From contig JBBIUU010000004.1 in the NCBI GenBank assembly GCA_037440125.1, positions 1 to 62,239 on the forward strand: 62,239 nucleotides of DNA, written 5' to 3'. Position numbers and translations under genes: made by a program. A model generated the notes under the pieces. The model saw nothing but the letters and a program-made list of their open reading frames with translations, was not told the DNA's origin and searched no databases. Each line of letters begins with the position of its first letter. The first letter of the stretch is position 1. Positions 33,784-42,676 of this stretch are shown piece by piece. This stretch comes from JAKAJA01 sp037440125. Its GTDB lineage: Bacteria; Acidobacteriota; UBA4820; DSQY01.

Positions 33784-35151
33784 ATGAGCCACCACCTGCC
33801 CAAGCTGCCCCAGATCGTGACCGAGCTGCCCGGCCCGAAGGCCAAGGCGCTCATCGCCAAGGACCACAAGTTCGTCTCCACCTCCTACACGCGCGGGTAC
33901 CCGCTCGTGGCGGAGGAGGCCCTGGGCGCCATCGTCAGGGACCCCGACGGCAACTGCTTCCTCGACTTCGCCGCGGGAATCGCCGTGGTGGCCACGGGCC
34001 ACTGCCACCCCGAGGTGGTGAAGGCCATCAAGGACCAGGCCGACAAGCTCATCCACATCAGCGGCACCGACTTTTACTACACGAGCCAGGTCCAGGCCGC
34101 CGAGCGCGTGGCCCGCCACGTGCCGGGGAAGGTGACCAAGCGCGTCTTCTTCGGCAACTCGGGCGCCGAGGCCATCGAGTGCGCCATCAAGCTCGCCAAG
34201 TACCACACGGGCCGGAAGCGCTTCATCGCCTTCTACGGCGCCTTCCACGGCCGCACCACGGGGGCCCTGGCCCTAACGGCGAGCAAGTCGGGGCAGAAGG
34301 AGCGCTTCTTCCCCCTCATGGACGGCGTGACGCACGTGCCCTACGGCTACTGCTACCGTTGCCCCTACGGCCAGACCTACGGCAAGTGCAAGATGGAGTG
34401 CGTCTCCTTCATCGAGGACGTGGTCCTCAAGACCGCCATCCCGCCGGGCGAGGTGGCCGCCATCTTCGTGGAGCCCATCCAGGGCGAGGGCGGCTACGTC
34501 GTTCCCCCCGTCGAGTTCATGAAGGGCCTGCGCAAGATCTGCGACAAGCACGGCATCCTGCTCGTGGCCGACGAGGTCCAGTGCGGCGTCGGGCGGACGG
34601 GCAAGTTCTCCGCGATGGAGCACTTCGGCGTACAGGCGGACATCACCTGTCTCGCCAAGGGCATCGCGTCGGGCCTGCCGCTCTCCGCGTGCGTGGCCTC
34701 GGACCACATCATGGACTGGGCTCCCGGCAGCCACGCCTCCACCTTCGGCGGCAACCCGTTGGCCTGCGCCGCGGCCGAGGTCACCATGCGCCTCGTGGAC
34801 GAGGAGCTCGCGGCCAACGCCGCCAGCCAGGGCGAATACATTGTGCAGCGGCTGAAGGAGTGGATGGCCCGCTACGAGGTCATCGGCGACGTTCGCGGCA
34901 AGGGCCTGATGATCGGGGTGGAGTTTGTCAAGGACCGAGTCTCCAAGGAGCGCAACAAGGAGCTCCGCGACGAGGTGGTGGAGGAGTGCTTCCGCGAGGG
35001 CCTGCTCCTCCTCGGGGCCGGCACCAACACGCTCCGCATCTGCCCGCCGCTCGTGGTGGACCGCGAGCAGGTCATGGCCTTCCTCGACATCCTCGAGCGA
35101 AGCCTCCAGAAGGCCATGAAGCGTCTCGGTTACAAGGGGTTCCCCTTCTAG
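33784..35151 (+). CDS. Class III PLP-dependent aminotransferase
   Basis: A 455-residue fold-type I aminotransferase of the GABA/acetylornithine group. Landmarks are DFAAGIAVVATGHCHPEV, FFGNSGAEAIECAIKLAK (phosphate loop), FYGAFHGRTTGALALT, LVADEVQCGVGRTG (cofactor Asp) and CLAKGIASGLPLSA (the PLP-binding Lys near residue 293). PYGYCYRCPYG...YGKC is an insert I know from archaeal and deep-branching homologues, some of which act on GABA, ornithine or as amino-acid racemases. The substrate cannot be assigned and no pathway partners adjoin it. GAACGAGGACACC gives a modest ribosome site. Confidence 0.92.
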   Translation: MSHHLPKLPQIVTELPGPKAKALIAKDHKFVSTSYTRGYPLVAEEALGAIVRDPDGNCFLDFAAGIAVVATGHCHPEVVKAIKDQADKLIHISGTDFYYTSQVQAAERVARHVPGKVTKRVFFGNSGAEAIECAIKLAKYHTGRKRFIAFYGAFHGRTTGALALTASKSGQKERFFPLMDGVTHVPYGYCYRCPYGQTYGKCKMECVSFIEDVVLKTAIPPGEVAAIFVEPIQGEGGYVVPPVEFMKGLRKICDKHGILLVADEVQCGVGRTGKFSAMEHFGVQADITCLAKGIASGLPLSACVASDHIMDWAPGSHASTFGGNPLACAAAEVTMRLVDEELAANAASQGEYIVQRLKEWMARYEVIGDVRGKGLMIGVEFVKDRVSKERNKELRDEVVEECFREGLLLLGAGTNTLRICPPLVVDREQVMAFLDILERSLQKAMKRLGYKGFPF

Positions 35152-35163
35152 GCGGTCCGGGAG

Positions 35164-35187
35164 GGCCCCCGGGCAGGGCCGGGGGCC
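35164..35187 (+). terminator. Strong hairpin downstream of the aminotransferase, weak T tract
   Basis: A perfect 9-bp stem GGCCCCCGG/CCGGGGGCC with a 6-nt loop, 12 bp past the stop. It is followed by ATTCCGCTCTTCG, so the U-tract is poor. It may act as a terminator or 3' end stabiliser. Confidence 0.5.
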
Positions 35188-35322
35188 ATTCCGCTCTTCG
35201 AGAGGGGCGCCGGGCGTCGAATGTGAGCGCCGTCACAACTGGCCCAGCGGTCCCTCGAAAGGGCGTCTCGGGGATGGACAGCCGCCCGTTCGTTGTGGTC
35301 AACTGACGCCACGCGAGGTGCC

Positions 35323-36126
35323 ATGGACATCACCTTCTGGGGCGTGCGCGGCAGCGCCCCCTGCTTCTCGAGGGACCGGGTCCACTTCGGGACCAACACC
35401 TCCTGCCTGGAGGTCTCCGGCCCCGGGGGCGAGCGCCTGATCTTCGATGCGGGCACGGGCCTCGTGGTTCTCGGCGACCACCTCGAGCGCCTCGGCTACC
35501 CCCAGTGCGACGTCATCCACCTCTTCTTCTCCCACTTCCACTGGGACCACATCCAGGGGCTGCCCTTCTTCAAGCCCATGTACCGGAAAGGCACGCGCAT
35601 CGTGGTCTACGGCCGGCAGGGCGTGGAGAGCGTCCTGACGAGCCAGCTCGTCCCGCCCTTCTGCCCCATCCCCATGGAGGCCGTGGCCGCAGAGCTCGAG
35701 TTCGTCACCCTCAAGGAGCCCGTGGATGTGGGGCACTTCAAGGTCACGCCCTTCCCGCTGAATCACCCCCAGCACTCGTTCGGCTACCTCGTCGACGACG
35801 GGGCCAAGAAGGCCGCCTACGCCACCGACTCGGAGCCCGACGGCGGTTCCTTCGACCAGATCCTGAGGGACGGGGTCCGCGGCGCCGAGTTGCTCATCAT
35901 GGACTCGAACAACGCCGTGGAGGAGGCCGAGCGCCGGAAGGGCTGGGGGCACTCCACCTGGAGGGACTGCATCGCCGTGGCGCGCGACGCGGGGGTGAAG
36001 AAGCTGGTGCTGAACCACCACGACGCCTTCCAGAGCGACGAGTCGGTCCGCGAGAAGGAGGCCCGCGCCCAGGCCGAATTCCCCGGTGCGCTCTGCGCCT
36101 GCGAGGGCATGACCCTCGCCGTCTGA
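35323..36126 (+). CDS. MBL-fold metallo-hydrolase
   Basis: A 267-residue metallo-beta-lactamase-fold protein. The start at 35323 gives MDITFWGVRGSAPCF, the usual beginning of this clade; GCGAGGTG lies upstream. SHFHWDHIQGLPFF near residues 70-83 is the HxHxDH metal motif. NHPQHSFGYLV, ATDSEPDG and LVLNHHDAF supply the other ligands. Closest in appearance to PhnP/RNase Z-like and cyclic-nucleotide phosphodiesterase groups. The substrate is unknown. folK starts 8 bp downstream. Confidence 0.88.
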   Translation: MDITFWGVRGSAPCFSRDRVHFGTNTSCLEVSGPGGERLIFDAGTGLVVLGDHLERLGYPQCDVIHLFFSHFHWDHIQGLPFFKPMYRKGTRIVVYGRQGVESVLTSQLVPPFCPIPMEAVAAELEFVTLKEPVDVGHFKVTPFPLNHPQHSFGYLVDDGAKKAAYATDSEPDGGSFDQILRDGVRGAELLIMDSNNAVEEAERRKGWGHSTWRDCIAVARDAGVKKLVLNHHDAFQSDESVREKEARAQAEFPGALCACEGMTLAV

Positions 36127-36133
36127 GGCCGCC

Positions 36134-36655
36134 GTGTCCGCCCTGAGGCGCCGCGACCCCGTCGCCCTCTCCCTCGGCAGCAACGTGGGCGACCGGGCGA
36201 CATTCCTCTCCCTCGCCCGCAACTACCTCGGCACCGGCAACCTCGTCCGGATCCTCAAGAGCTCGTCGATCTACGAGACCGAGCCCGTGGAAGCCCCGCC
36301 GCAGCGGTGGTTCCTGAACCAGGTCCTCTGGGTGGACACGGACCTCCCGCCGGCCATGCTCCTGAGCCACTGCAAGCGCGTGGAGACCATGCTGGGCCGG
36401 CGCCGGACCACCTGGCACGGGCCCCGCACCATCGACATCGACATGCTCTTCGTGGGGAGCCTGGTGGTGCGCACGCCCCTCCTCACGCTGCCCCACCCGG
36501 CCATCCCCAACCGGCGGAGCATCCTCACCCCCCTCGTGGAGATGCGCCTGCCCTGGATCCACCCGGTCCTCAACGCGGACGCGGGGACGCTCCTCCAGCG
36601 CTGCCCCGACCGGAGCCGCGTCGTCCTCGTGGTGCCTGAGGTGTCGCTGGGGTGA
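36134..36655 (+). CDS. folK: 2-Amino-4-hydroxy-6-hydroxymethyldihydropteridine diphosphokinase FolK
   Basis: A 173-residue HPPK transferring pyrophosphate to the pterin in folate synthesis. The GTG at 36134 is the likely start, as SLGSNVGDRATFL (family N-terminus) follows within 13 residues. SIYETEPVE, FLNQVLWVDT, GRRRTTWHGPRTIDIDMLF (signature with the two metal-binding Asp) and LPHPAIPNRRSIL complete it. No folP or folB nearby; a stand-alone HPPK. Confidence 0.94.
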   Translation: MSALRRRDPVALSLGSNVGDRATFLSLARNYLGTGNLVRILKSSSIYETEPVEAPPQRWFLNQVLWVDTDLPPAMLLSHCKRVETMLGRRRTTWHGPRTIDIDMLFVGSLVVRTPLLTLPHPAIPNRRSILTPLVEMRLPWIHPVLNADAGTLLQRCPDRSRVVLVVPEVSLG

Positions 36656-36702
36656 GGATCGTGAGGAGGGAAGTGGAGAGTAGGGGAGTATGGAAAAGCG
36701 GG

Positions 36703-36816
36703 CGGTGATCGGGTGATCAGGTGATCGGGTGATCGGGTGATCAGGTGATCAAGTAGTCTCATCTTCCTTTGTCCGTGTCGCTTCCGTTCTCATTTCCCAA
36801 ATCCGAAATCCGAATT
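36703..36816. repeat. GGTGATCA octads and AATCCGA heptads between folK and der
   Basis: 36703-36752 has about six GTGATCGG/GTGATCAG units, the reverse complement of the array after purD. 36791-36816 adds CCCAAATCCGAAATCCGAATTC, of the GAATTCG family. The two genes converge here (der is on the minus strand), and no conventional terminator was found. Confidence 0.85.
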
Positions 36817-36824
36817 CTCCCTCC

Positions 36825-38171
36825 CTACTCTTTCCTGAACTTGAGGATGAGCGGCGAGCCGAGCAGGTCGTAGGCCTGCCGGAACTCCTTCTTGAGGTAC
36901 CGCGCGTAGTTCACGGGCGGCGGGAGCTTGGAGTTCGTGAAGATCGTCAGGATGGGCGGCGCCTGCCCCGTCTGCGTGGCGTAGCGGAGCTTCAGTTCCT
37001 TCCCCTGCAGGGTCGGGGGCGAGACGCGTTGGACGATCTGCTGGAGGGTCTTGTTGAGCGCGGCGGTGGGCAGGGGCTGCGAGAAGTTCCGGTAGGTCCG
37101 CGCGGCGGCGGGGAGGACCTTGTCCGTGCCGCGCCCCGTGTTGGCGGAGACGCGCACGATGGGCAGGTAGTCCATGAAGGCGAACTTCTCGAGGACCGCC
37201 TCCTCGACCTCGCGGGCGGACGCCTCGCCCTTCACGAGGTCCCACTTGTTGAGCACGAGCACCACGCCCCGGCGGGCCGCCTCGATGAGCCCCGCGATGT
37301 GGGCGTCCTGGTGGCCCGGCTTCTGGGAGGCGTCGAGTACGAGGAGCGCGATGTGGCACTGCTCGAGGGCCCGGCGCGCGAGGACCACCGAGAGGATCTC
37401 GGCGCCCGGCCCGGTCTTGGCGTGACGGCGGATTCCCGCCGTGTCCACGACGACGAACTCCCTGCCGGCGGCCCGGATGGGCACGTCCACCGGGTCCCTG
37501 GTGGTGCCGGGGATGTCGGAGACGAGGGCCCGCTCCTCGCCGATGAGGCGGTTGAGGAGGGAGGATTTGCCCACGTTGGGGCGCCCCACGATGGCGACCT
37601 TGATGGGGCCCTGCAGGGCTCGCTTCTCGGCCTCCTCGCCCTCGTCCTCGTCGGCCTCCGCCTCCTCTTCCACGGGGAGACCCTCGAAGATGAAGTCCCA
37701 CAGCGGGTCCATGCCGCCGCCGTGCTCGGCGGAGACGCTGAAGATGGGATGCAGGCCCAGGGCGTGGAATTCGGCCGAGCGCAGCTCGTGGCCGGGGGCG
37801 TCCACCTTGTTGACCACGAGCGCCACGGGCTTGCCGAGCTTGCGCAGGCGCGCCGCGAGGTCGCGCTCGAGGGGGATGAGCCCCTCCTTGCCGTCCACCA
37901 CGAAGAGGACCTTCTCGCCCCCCTCGATGGCGATGGCCACCTGGTCCTCCACGAGGGAGATGAGGGGATCCTGGGTGGCGCCGAGGAGGCCGCCCGTGTC
38001 CACGAGCTGGAAGGAGCGGCCCTCGCGCTGGACGATGGCGAGGTTGCGGTCCCGCGTGACGCCGGGCATATCGTGGACGAGCGCCTTGCGCCGCCCGAGG
38101 AGGCGGTTGAAGAGCGTGGATTTCCCCACGTTCGGGCGGCCTACGATGACGACGGTGGACATTCCGGGCAC
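36825..38171 (-). CDS. der: Ribosome-associated GTPase Der (EngA)
   Basis: A double-GTPase that matures the 50S subunit. Two G domains begin at VIVGRPNVGKSTLF (N-terminus) and AIVGRPNVGKSSLL (near residue 193); DTGG/DTAG, NKVD and NKWD are in place. The C-terminal KH-like domain ends the protein. I chose GTG 38171 because GGGAGGG sits five bases upstream. The in-frame ATG at 38162 (three codons later) would be about 14 bases from the ribosome site and is paired in a hairpin with bases 38181-38190. An acidic linker (EEEAEADEDEGEEAE) joins the G domains. The 5' side abuts a gap. Confidence 0.95.
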   Translation of the reverse strand: MPGMSTVVIVGRPNVGKSTLFNRLLGRRKALVHDMPGVTRDRNLAIVQREGRSFQLVDTGGLLGATQDPLISLVEDQVAIAIEGGEKVLFVVDGKEGLIPLERDLAARLRKLGKPVALVVNKVDAPGHELRSAEFHALGLHPIFSVSAEHGGGMDPLWDFIFEGLPVEEEAEADEDEGEEAEKRALQGPIKVAIVGRPNVGKSSLLNRLIGEERALVSDIPGTTRDPVDVPIRAAGREFVVVDTAGIRRHAKTGPGAEILSVVLARRALEQCHIALLVLDASQKPGHQDAHIAGLIEAARRGVVLVLNKWDLVKGEASAREVEEAVLEKFAFMDYLPIVRVSANTGRGTDKVLPAAARTYRNFSQPLPTAALNKTLQQIVQRVSPPTLQGKELKLRYATQTGQAPPILTIFTNSKLPPPVNYARYLKKEFRQAYDLLGSPLILKFRKE

Positions 38172-38199
38172 GGATCCCTCCCCGGGAATGGTAGCATGG

Positions 38200-38299
38200 N
38201 NNNNNNNNNNNNNNNNNNNNNNNNNNNNNNNNNNNNNNNNNNNNNNNNNNNNNNNNNNNNNNNNNNNNNNNNNNNNNNNNNNNNNNNNNNNNNNNNNNN
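38200..38299. other. Assembly gap (100 N), genuinely missing sequence
   Basis: Unlike the gap at 18916, the flanks share no sequence. It removes the start of the MIP18-like gene and the der promoter region. The true length is unknown. Confidence 0.9.
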
Positions 38300-38582
38300 C
38301 TGCTACGACGCCCTGGGCACGGTGGTGGACCCCGAGCTGGGTGTGGACGTGGTGAGCCTGGGGCTCGTGTACCACCTCGTGATCGAGGAGGGGCTGGCCA
38401 CCGTGGAGATGACCATGACCTCGCCCGGATGCCCCGTGGCGGACCAGCTCCTCTTCCAGGCCCAGAACGAGCTCCTCAAGGTTCCCGGAGTCGAGCGGGC
38501 GAAGGTCAACCTCGTGTGGTCCCCCCCGTGGACCCCGGAGATGATGAGTCTCGAAGCGAAGATGATGCTCGGTTTCGCCTGA
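38300..38582 (+). CDS. MIP18/PaaD-like (DUF59) iron-sulfur assembly protein, 5' end lost in gap
   Basis: Ninety-three C-terminal residues are visible, starting CYDALGTVVDPELGVDVVSLGLVY. TSPGCPVADQL contains the conserved Cys of the DUF59/MIP18 (SufT/PaaD) family, which helps load iron-sulfur clusters. WSPPWTPEMMSLEAKMMLG is the usual C-terminus. Family members are about 100-110 residues, so only a handful of codons lie in the gap. Not adjacent to suf or isc genes, so its client is unknown. Confidence 0.85.
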
Positions 38583-38680
38583 AGCCTCGAGACAGAACCC
38601 GCCCAATCTCGGAAACGGACCGCGAAATGGGTCGCCTGACCCTCCCGTGTGACCCTGCGCACACTCTTCTCAACGTCGAG

Positions 38681-38709
38681 TTGTTACCGTTCCGTGTCAG
38701 CCCTATACT
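38681..38709 (+). promoter_or_regulatory. Promoter of the sigma-54-type regulator operon
   Basis: TTGTTA (38681-38686), 17 bp, TATACT (38704-38709), 22 bp before the ATG of the NtrC-type gene. Both hexamers are close to sigma-70 consensus. I saw no GG-N10-GC sigma-54 element there. Confidence 0.65.
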
Positions 38710-38731
38710 TTAGGCATCCTGTGAGGCCGAG

Positions 38732-40113
<1,382 letters not shown>

Positions 40114-40117
<4 letters not shown>

Positions 40118-40764
40118 GGCCCGAGGACGAGAAGCTCTTTTTCGGCCACGACCTGGCCACCCCGCTGACGAACCTCGTGGGCGCCCACTATCTCCTGCGC
40201 ATGTCCCTGCCGAAGGACGACGCCGCGGGCCAGGAGTCGCTCCAGATCCTCGAGGCCAACACGCGCGCCCTCGAGCGCATGCTGGGCTGGTACTGGCGCC
40301 TGCGCGAGCTGGAGGCTTCCCGCGAGCCCGTGGCGCCGTGGCCCGCCGATTCGCTCGTGCCGCGCCTGCGGAACTGGATCGAGGTCGAGGGCCTTCCCAT
40401 CCCCCCGCCGAAGGGTGAGGGCGGCCCCGGGCGCTTCGCCCTTCCCGCCGAGGAGCTCGACGCGGGCCTCCTCGGCGCCGCGCTCACGCTCCAGGCGGCG
40501 GCCAAGGTTCCCGTCGCATGGGAGTTCGAGCCCCGCGAGGGCGCCCTCGTGAGCCGGTGGGTGATCGATGGCGACGAGGAAGCGCTCGACCCGGGCCGCC
40601 TCTTCAGGAAGGTCTACTGGCCCGGGCCTTCCAAGGTCAAACCCTGGCTCGACCCCTGCCTGCCCTACCTCCGGGAGGTTCTCGAACCCCGGGGCGGCTC
40701 CCTGGAGCTCACCTGGGCAGAAGGGAAGTGGGCCCTGGAGGCGGCCCTGCCGCTCCTCCCATGA
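40114..40764 (+). CDS. Degenerate histidine-kinase-like protein (H-box, eroded ATPase domain)
   Basis: A 216-residue cytosolic protein with no sensor or membrane segment. FGHDLATPLTNLVGAHYLL at residues 10-28 is an H-box with the phospho-His at 12 in HDLxTP context. An EANTRALERMLGWYWRLRELE helix completes a DHp hairpin. The C-terminal 140 residues occupy the place of the HATPase domain, but the N box and G boxes are not recognisable. It may be a phosphotransfer protein rather than a kinase. It sits, with ATGA overlaps on both sides, between an NtrC-type regulator and a stand-alone receiver. Confidence 0.75.
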
Positions 40765-41126
40765 CCCGGGTCCTCCTCGTCGAAGACGACGTGCACACCC
40801 GGCGGGTGCTCAGGGCCGTCCTCGAGAACGAGGGGTTCGAGGTCGTGGAGGCCGAGGACGGCATCCAGGGCCTCGCGGCCGCCGAGAGCCAGCACCCCGC
40901 CTGCATCCTCACGGACAAGATGATGCCGCGACTCGACGGCCCCGGCATGCTCGCCGCGCTCAAGCAGCGCGGCTCCACCATCCCCGCGGTCCTGGTCTCG
41001 GCCGCCCACGAGCTGCCCCGCGCGGAGGAGTTCGAGGCCATGGGCATCGTGGAGACGGTGGCCAAGCCCTTCGCCTTCGAGCGCCTCGTCGACGTCGTCC
41101 GCCGCATCACCGGCGAGAAGGGATAG
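40761..41126 (+). CDS. Single-domain response regulator
   Basis: A 121-residue CheY-like receiver without output domain. VLLVEDDVHTRR (acidic pocket), phosphoacceptor Asp52 in CILTDKMMPRLDG, Ser/Ala switch region LVSAAHE and Lys in VAKPFAFERL are all present. The ATG overlaps the stop of the kinase-like gene. It could shuttle phosphate with that protein and the NtrC-type regulator; this is inference from co-transcription. Confidence 0.94.
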   Translation: MTRVLLVEDDVHTRRVLRAVLENEGFEVVEAEDGIQGLAAAESQHPACILTDKMMPRLDGPGMLAALKQRGSTIPAVLVSAAHELPRAEEFEAMGIVETVAKPFAFERLVDVVRRITGEKG

Positions 41127-41127
41127 C

Positions 41128-41408
41128 TCACCGCAGAGCACGCAGAGACCACAGAGAATGGACTAGGGAATTTGAAGAACAAAGATCAAGAATTTGCACC
41201 ACGGAGAGCACGGAGCACACGGAGAGGAGATTAAAGAGACTCCTTGTTCTGAAAAAGAAAAGGCTGAAGCTCCTCTTAGTTCCTAACCTTCCCAAGGATC
41301 ATTTTCTTTTCTCCGTGATCTCCGTGTGCTCCGTGGTAAGTTGTTTTGAACCCGTCTTTTCCGAGAGCCCCGTCTTTCCTCAGCGTTCTCTGTGATCTCT
41401 GCGGTGAA
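41128..41408. repeat. Nested inverted CACAGAG and CACGGAG arrays
   Basis: This 293-bp gap separates convergent genes and has no gene. Outer arms: 41128-41159 (CTCACCGCAGAGCACGCAGAG...) and 41393-41407 (its complement, TTCTCTGTGATCTCTGCGGTGA). Inner arms: 41198-41228 (CACCACGGAGAGCACGGAG...) and 41311-41338 (complement). The order A-B-B'-A' can form one long imperfect hairpin of about 280 nt. It may double as a bidirectional terminator. Confidence 0.9.
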
Positions 41409-41419
41409 GAGTCGTTGAC

Positions 41420-42010
41420 CTACAGGTCGTTCCTGAGGTCCGCGAGGGAGAGCCCCACCTCGGGCAGGAGCTCGTAGAAGAGGTCCACGGGGAAGCCCAC
41501 CACGTTGTGGAAGGAGCCCTGGATCGATCGGATGAAGACCGCGCCGGCGCCCTGCGCGGCGTAGGCCCCCGCCTTGTCCATGGGCTCGCCCGTGGCGACG
41601 TACCACGCGATCTCCTCGTCCGTCATGGGCCGGAAGGTCACGCGGCTCTCGCTCAGGCCCTCCGCCTCGCGCGCCCCGCGGGCCCTCAGGTAGACCCCGG
41701 TGAACACGGTGTGCGTCTCGCCCGAGAGGTGCCGGAGCATAGCCACGGCCTCCTCGCGGTCCGAGGGCTGCCCGAGCACCTTCCCGCCGAGGACGACGAG
41801 GGTGTCCGCGCCCACCACGAGGGCCGCGCCCTGCTCCTTCGCCGCCACCGCGAGCGCCTTGTCGCGGGCCAGGCGGAGGACCTGCGCCTCCGGAGGCTCC
41901 TCCGGAAGGGATGTCTCCGGTGCCCCCGAAGGGACGGCCCTGTGCGCGATGCCCAGCATGTCGAGGAGCTGCGTGCGCCGCGGGCTCTTGGAGGCGAGGA
42001 TCACATCCAT
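41420..42010 (-). CDS. maf: Maf-like nucleoside triphosphate pyrophosphatase
   Basis: A 196-residue Maf/HAM1-like enzyme that hydrolyses dTTP/UTP or modified nucleotides. MDVILASKSPRRTQLLDMLGI is the family N-terminus. VVGADTLVVLGGKVLGQP has the catalytic Asp, MDKAGAYAAQGAGAVFI is the YhdE/Maf motif and GSFHNVVGFPVDLF closes the site. ATG 42010 is chosen; an in-frame TTG two codons earlier has no better ribosome site. Convergent with the receiver gene across a nested repeat. Confidence 0.95.
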   Translation of the reverse strand: MDVILASKSPRRTQLLDMLGIAHRAVPSGAPETSLPEEPPEAQVLRLARDKALAVAAKEQGAALVVGADTLVVLGGKVLGQPSDREEAVAMLRHLSGETHTVFTGVYLRARGAREAEGLSESRVTFRPMTDEEIAWYVATGEPMDKAGAYAAQGAGAVFIRSIQGSFHNVVGFPVDLFYELLPEVGLSLADLRNDL

Positions 42011-42116
42011 CTTCAAAGCCTGGCGCGGTCCGGCGAGGATCCCGCGCGTGCTCCTCCGCGAAGAGGCCCGCGGGATGAGCCTTGGGGAGGCCTTCGAAGG
42101 AGTCTCCCGGCCCGGC

Positions 42117-42383
42117 TCACTTGGAGAACTTCACGACGAGGAGGATGGCGAGGAGGAGGCCGACGAGGGTCAAGGGGTTCACGCTGAGCGTGATCCCGAG
42201 GACCATCTGGACGACGCTGAGGTCGAGGTGCAGGGGCTCCTTGAGCCCGATGGAGACGCCTTTGAAGAAGACGTCGTGCCAGGCGCCCGTGGGGAGCAGG
42301 AGGCCCACGACCTGGCCGAGGATCGTCCCGATGACCGTGCCGAGGAGGAGGACGAGGAACGCCCCGAACCAGCCGAGCTTCAC
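42117..42383 (-). CDS. DUF4321 small membrane protein
   Basis: An 88-residue protein with two hydrophobic helices (about 5-30 and 60-84) joined by a short amphipathic stretch; FKGVSIGLKEPLHLDLSVVQMVLG is typical of DUF4321. The start overlaps the stop of the DUF3467 gene (ATGA). It probably belongs to an xseA-DUF3467-DUF4321 transcript. No function is known. Confidence 0.82.
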   Translation of the reverse strand: MKLGWFGAFLVLLLGTVIGTILGQVVGLLLPTGAWHDVFFKGVSIGLKEPLHLDLSVVQMVLGITLSVNPLTLVGLLLAILLVVKFSK

Positions 42384-42676
42384 TGGACGACCCCGCGCGG
42401 AAGGGTGCCGGTCGGGTCCGTGGGGATGGGCCCGAAGGTCCGCTCGTAGCGGTCGAGGTTCTCCGCGAGGGTCTGGACGATCTGTTTGAGGGCGATGGGG
42501 TTGGTGAGGAGGCGGGACATGATCTTCACCTCGGGCTTGCCCGGGACGATCCGCCCGAAGTCCATCACGAACTCGGCCTGGTTGTGGAGCACGGAGAGGA
42601 AGTTCACGTAGGTGCCCTCGGCGGTCTGGGGGTCCACCTGGATCTTGAGCTCGAACGGGGGGTTATTCTCGGCCAC
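42380..42676 (-). CDS. DUF3467 protein
   Basis: A 98-residue soluble protein: EGTYVNFLSVLHNQAEFVMDFGRI and PGKPEVKIMSRLLTNPIALKQIVQTL are the DUF3467 core, known as a compact alpha/beta protein of unknown role. It overlaps xseA by 14 bp and the next gene by 4 bp, so all three are likely translated together. Confidence 0.9.
   Translation of the reverse strand: MAENNPPFELKIQVDPQTAEGTYVNFLSVLHNQAEFVMDFGRIVPGKPEVKIMSRLLTNPIALKQIVQTLAENLDRYERTFGPIPTDPTGTLPRGVVQ

Noticed and set aside
38161..38310. Second false gap caused by contig overlap
   Set aside because: Sequence before 38200 and after 38299 is unrelated, and the downstream gene lacks its start, so real sequence is missing.
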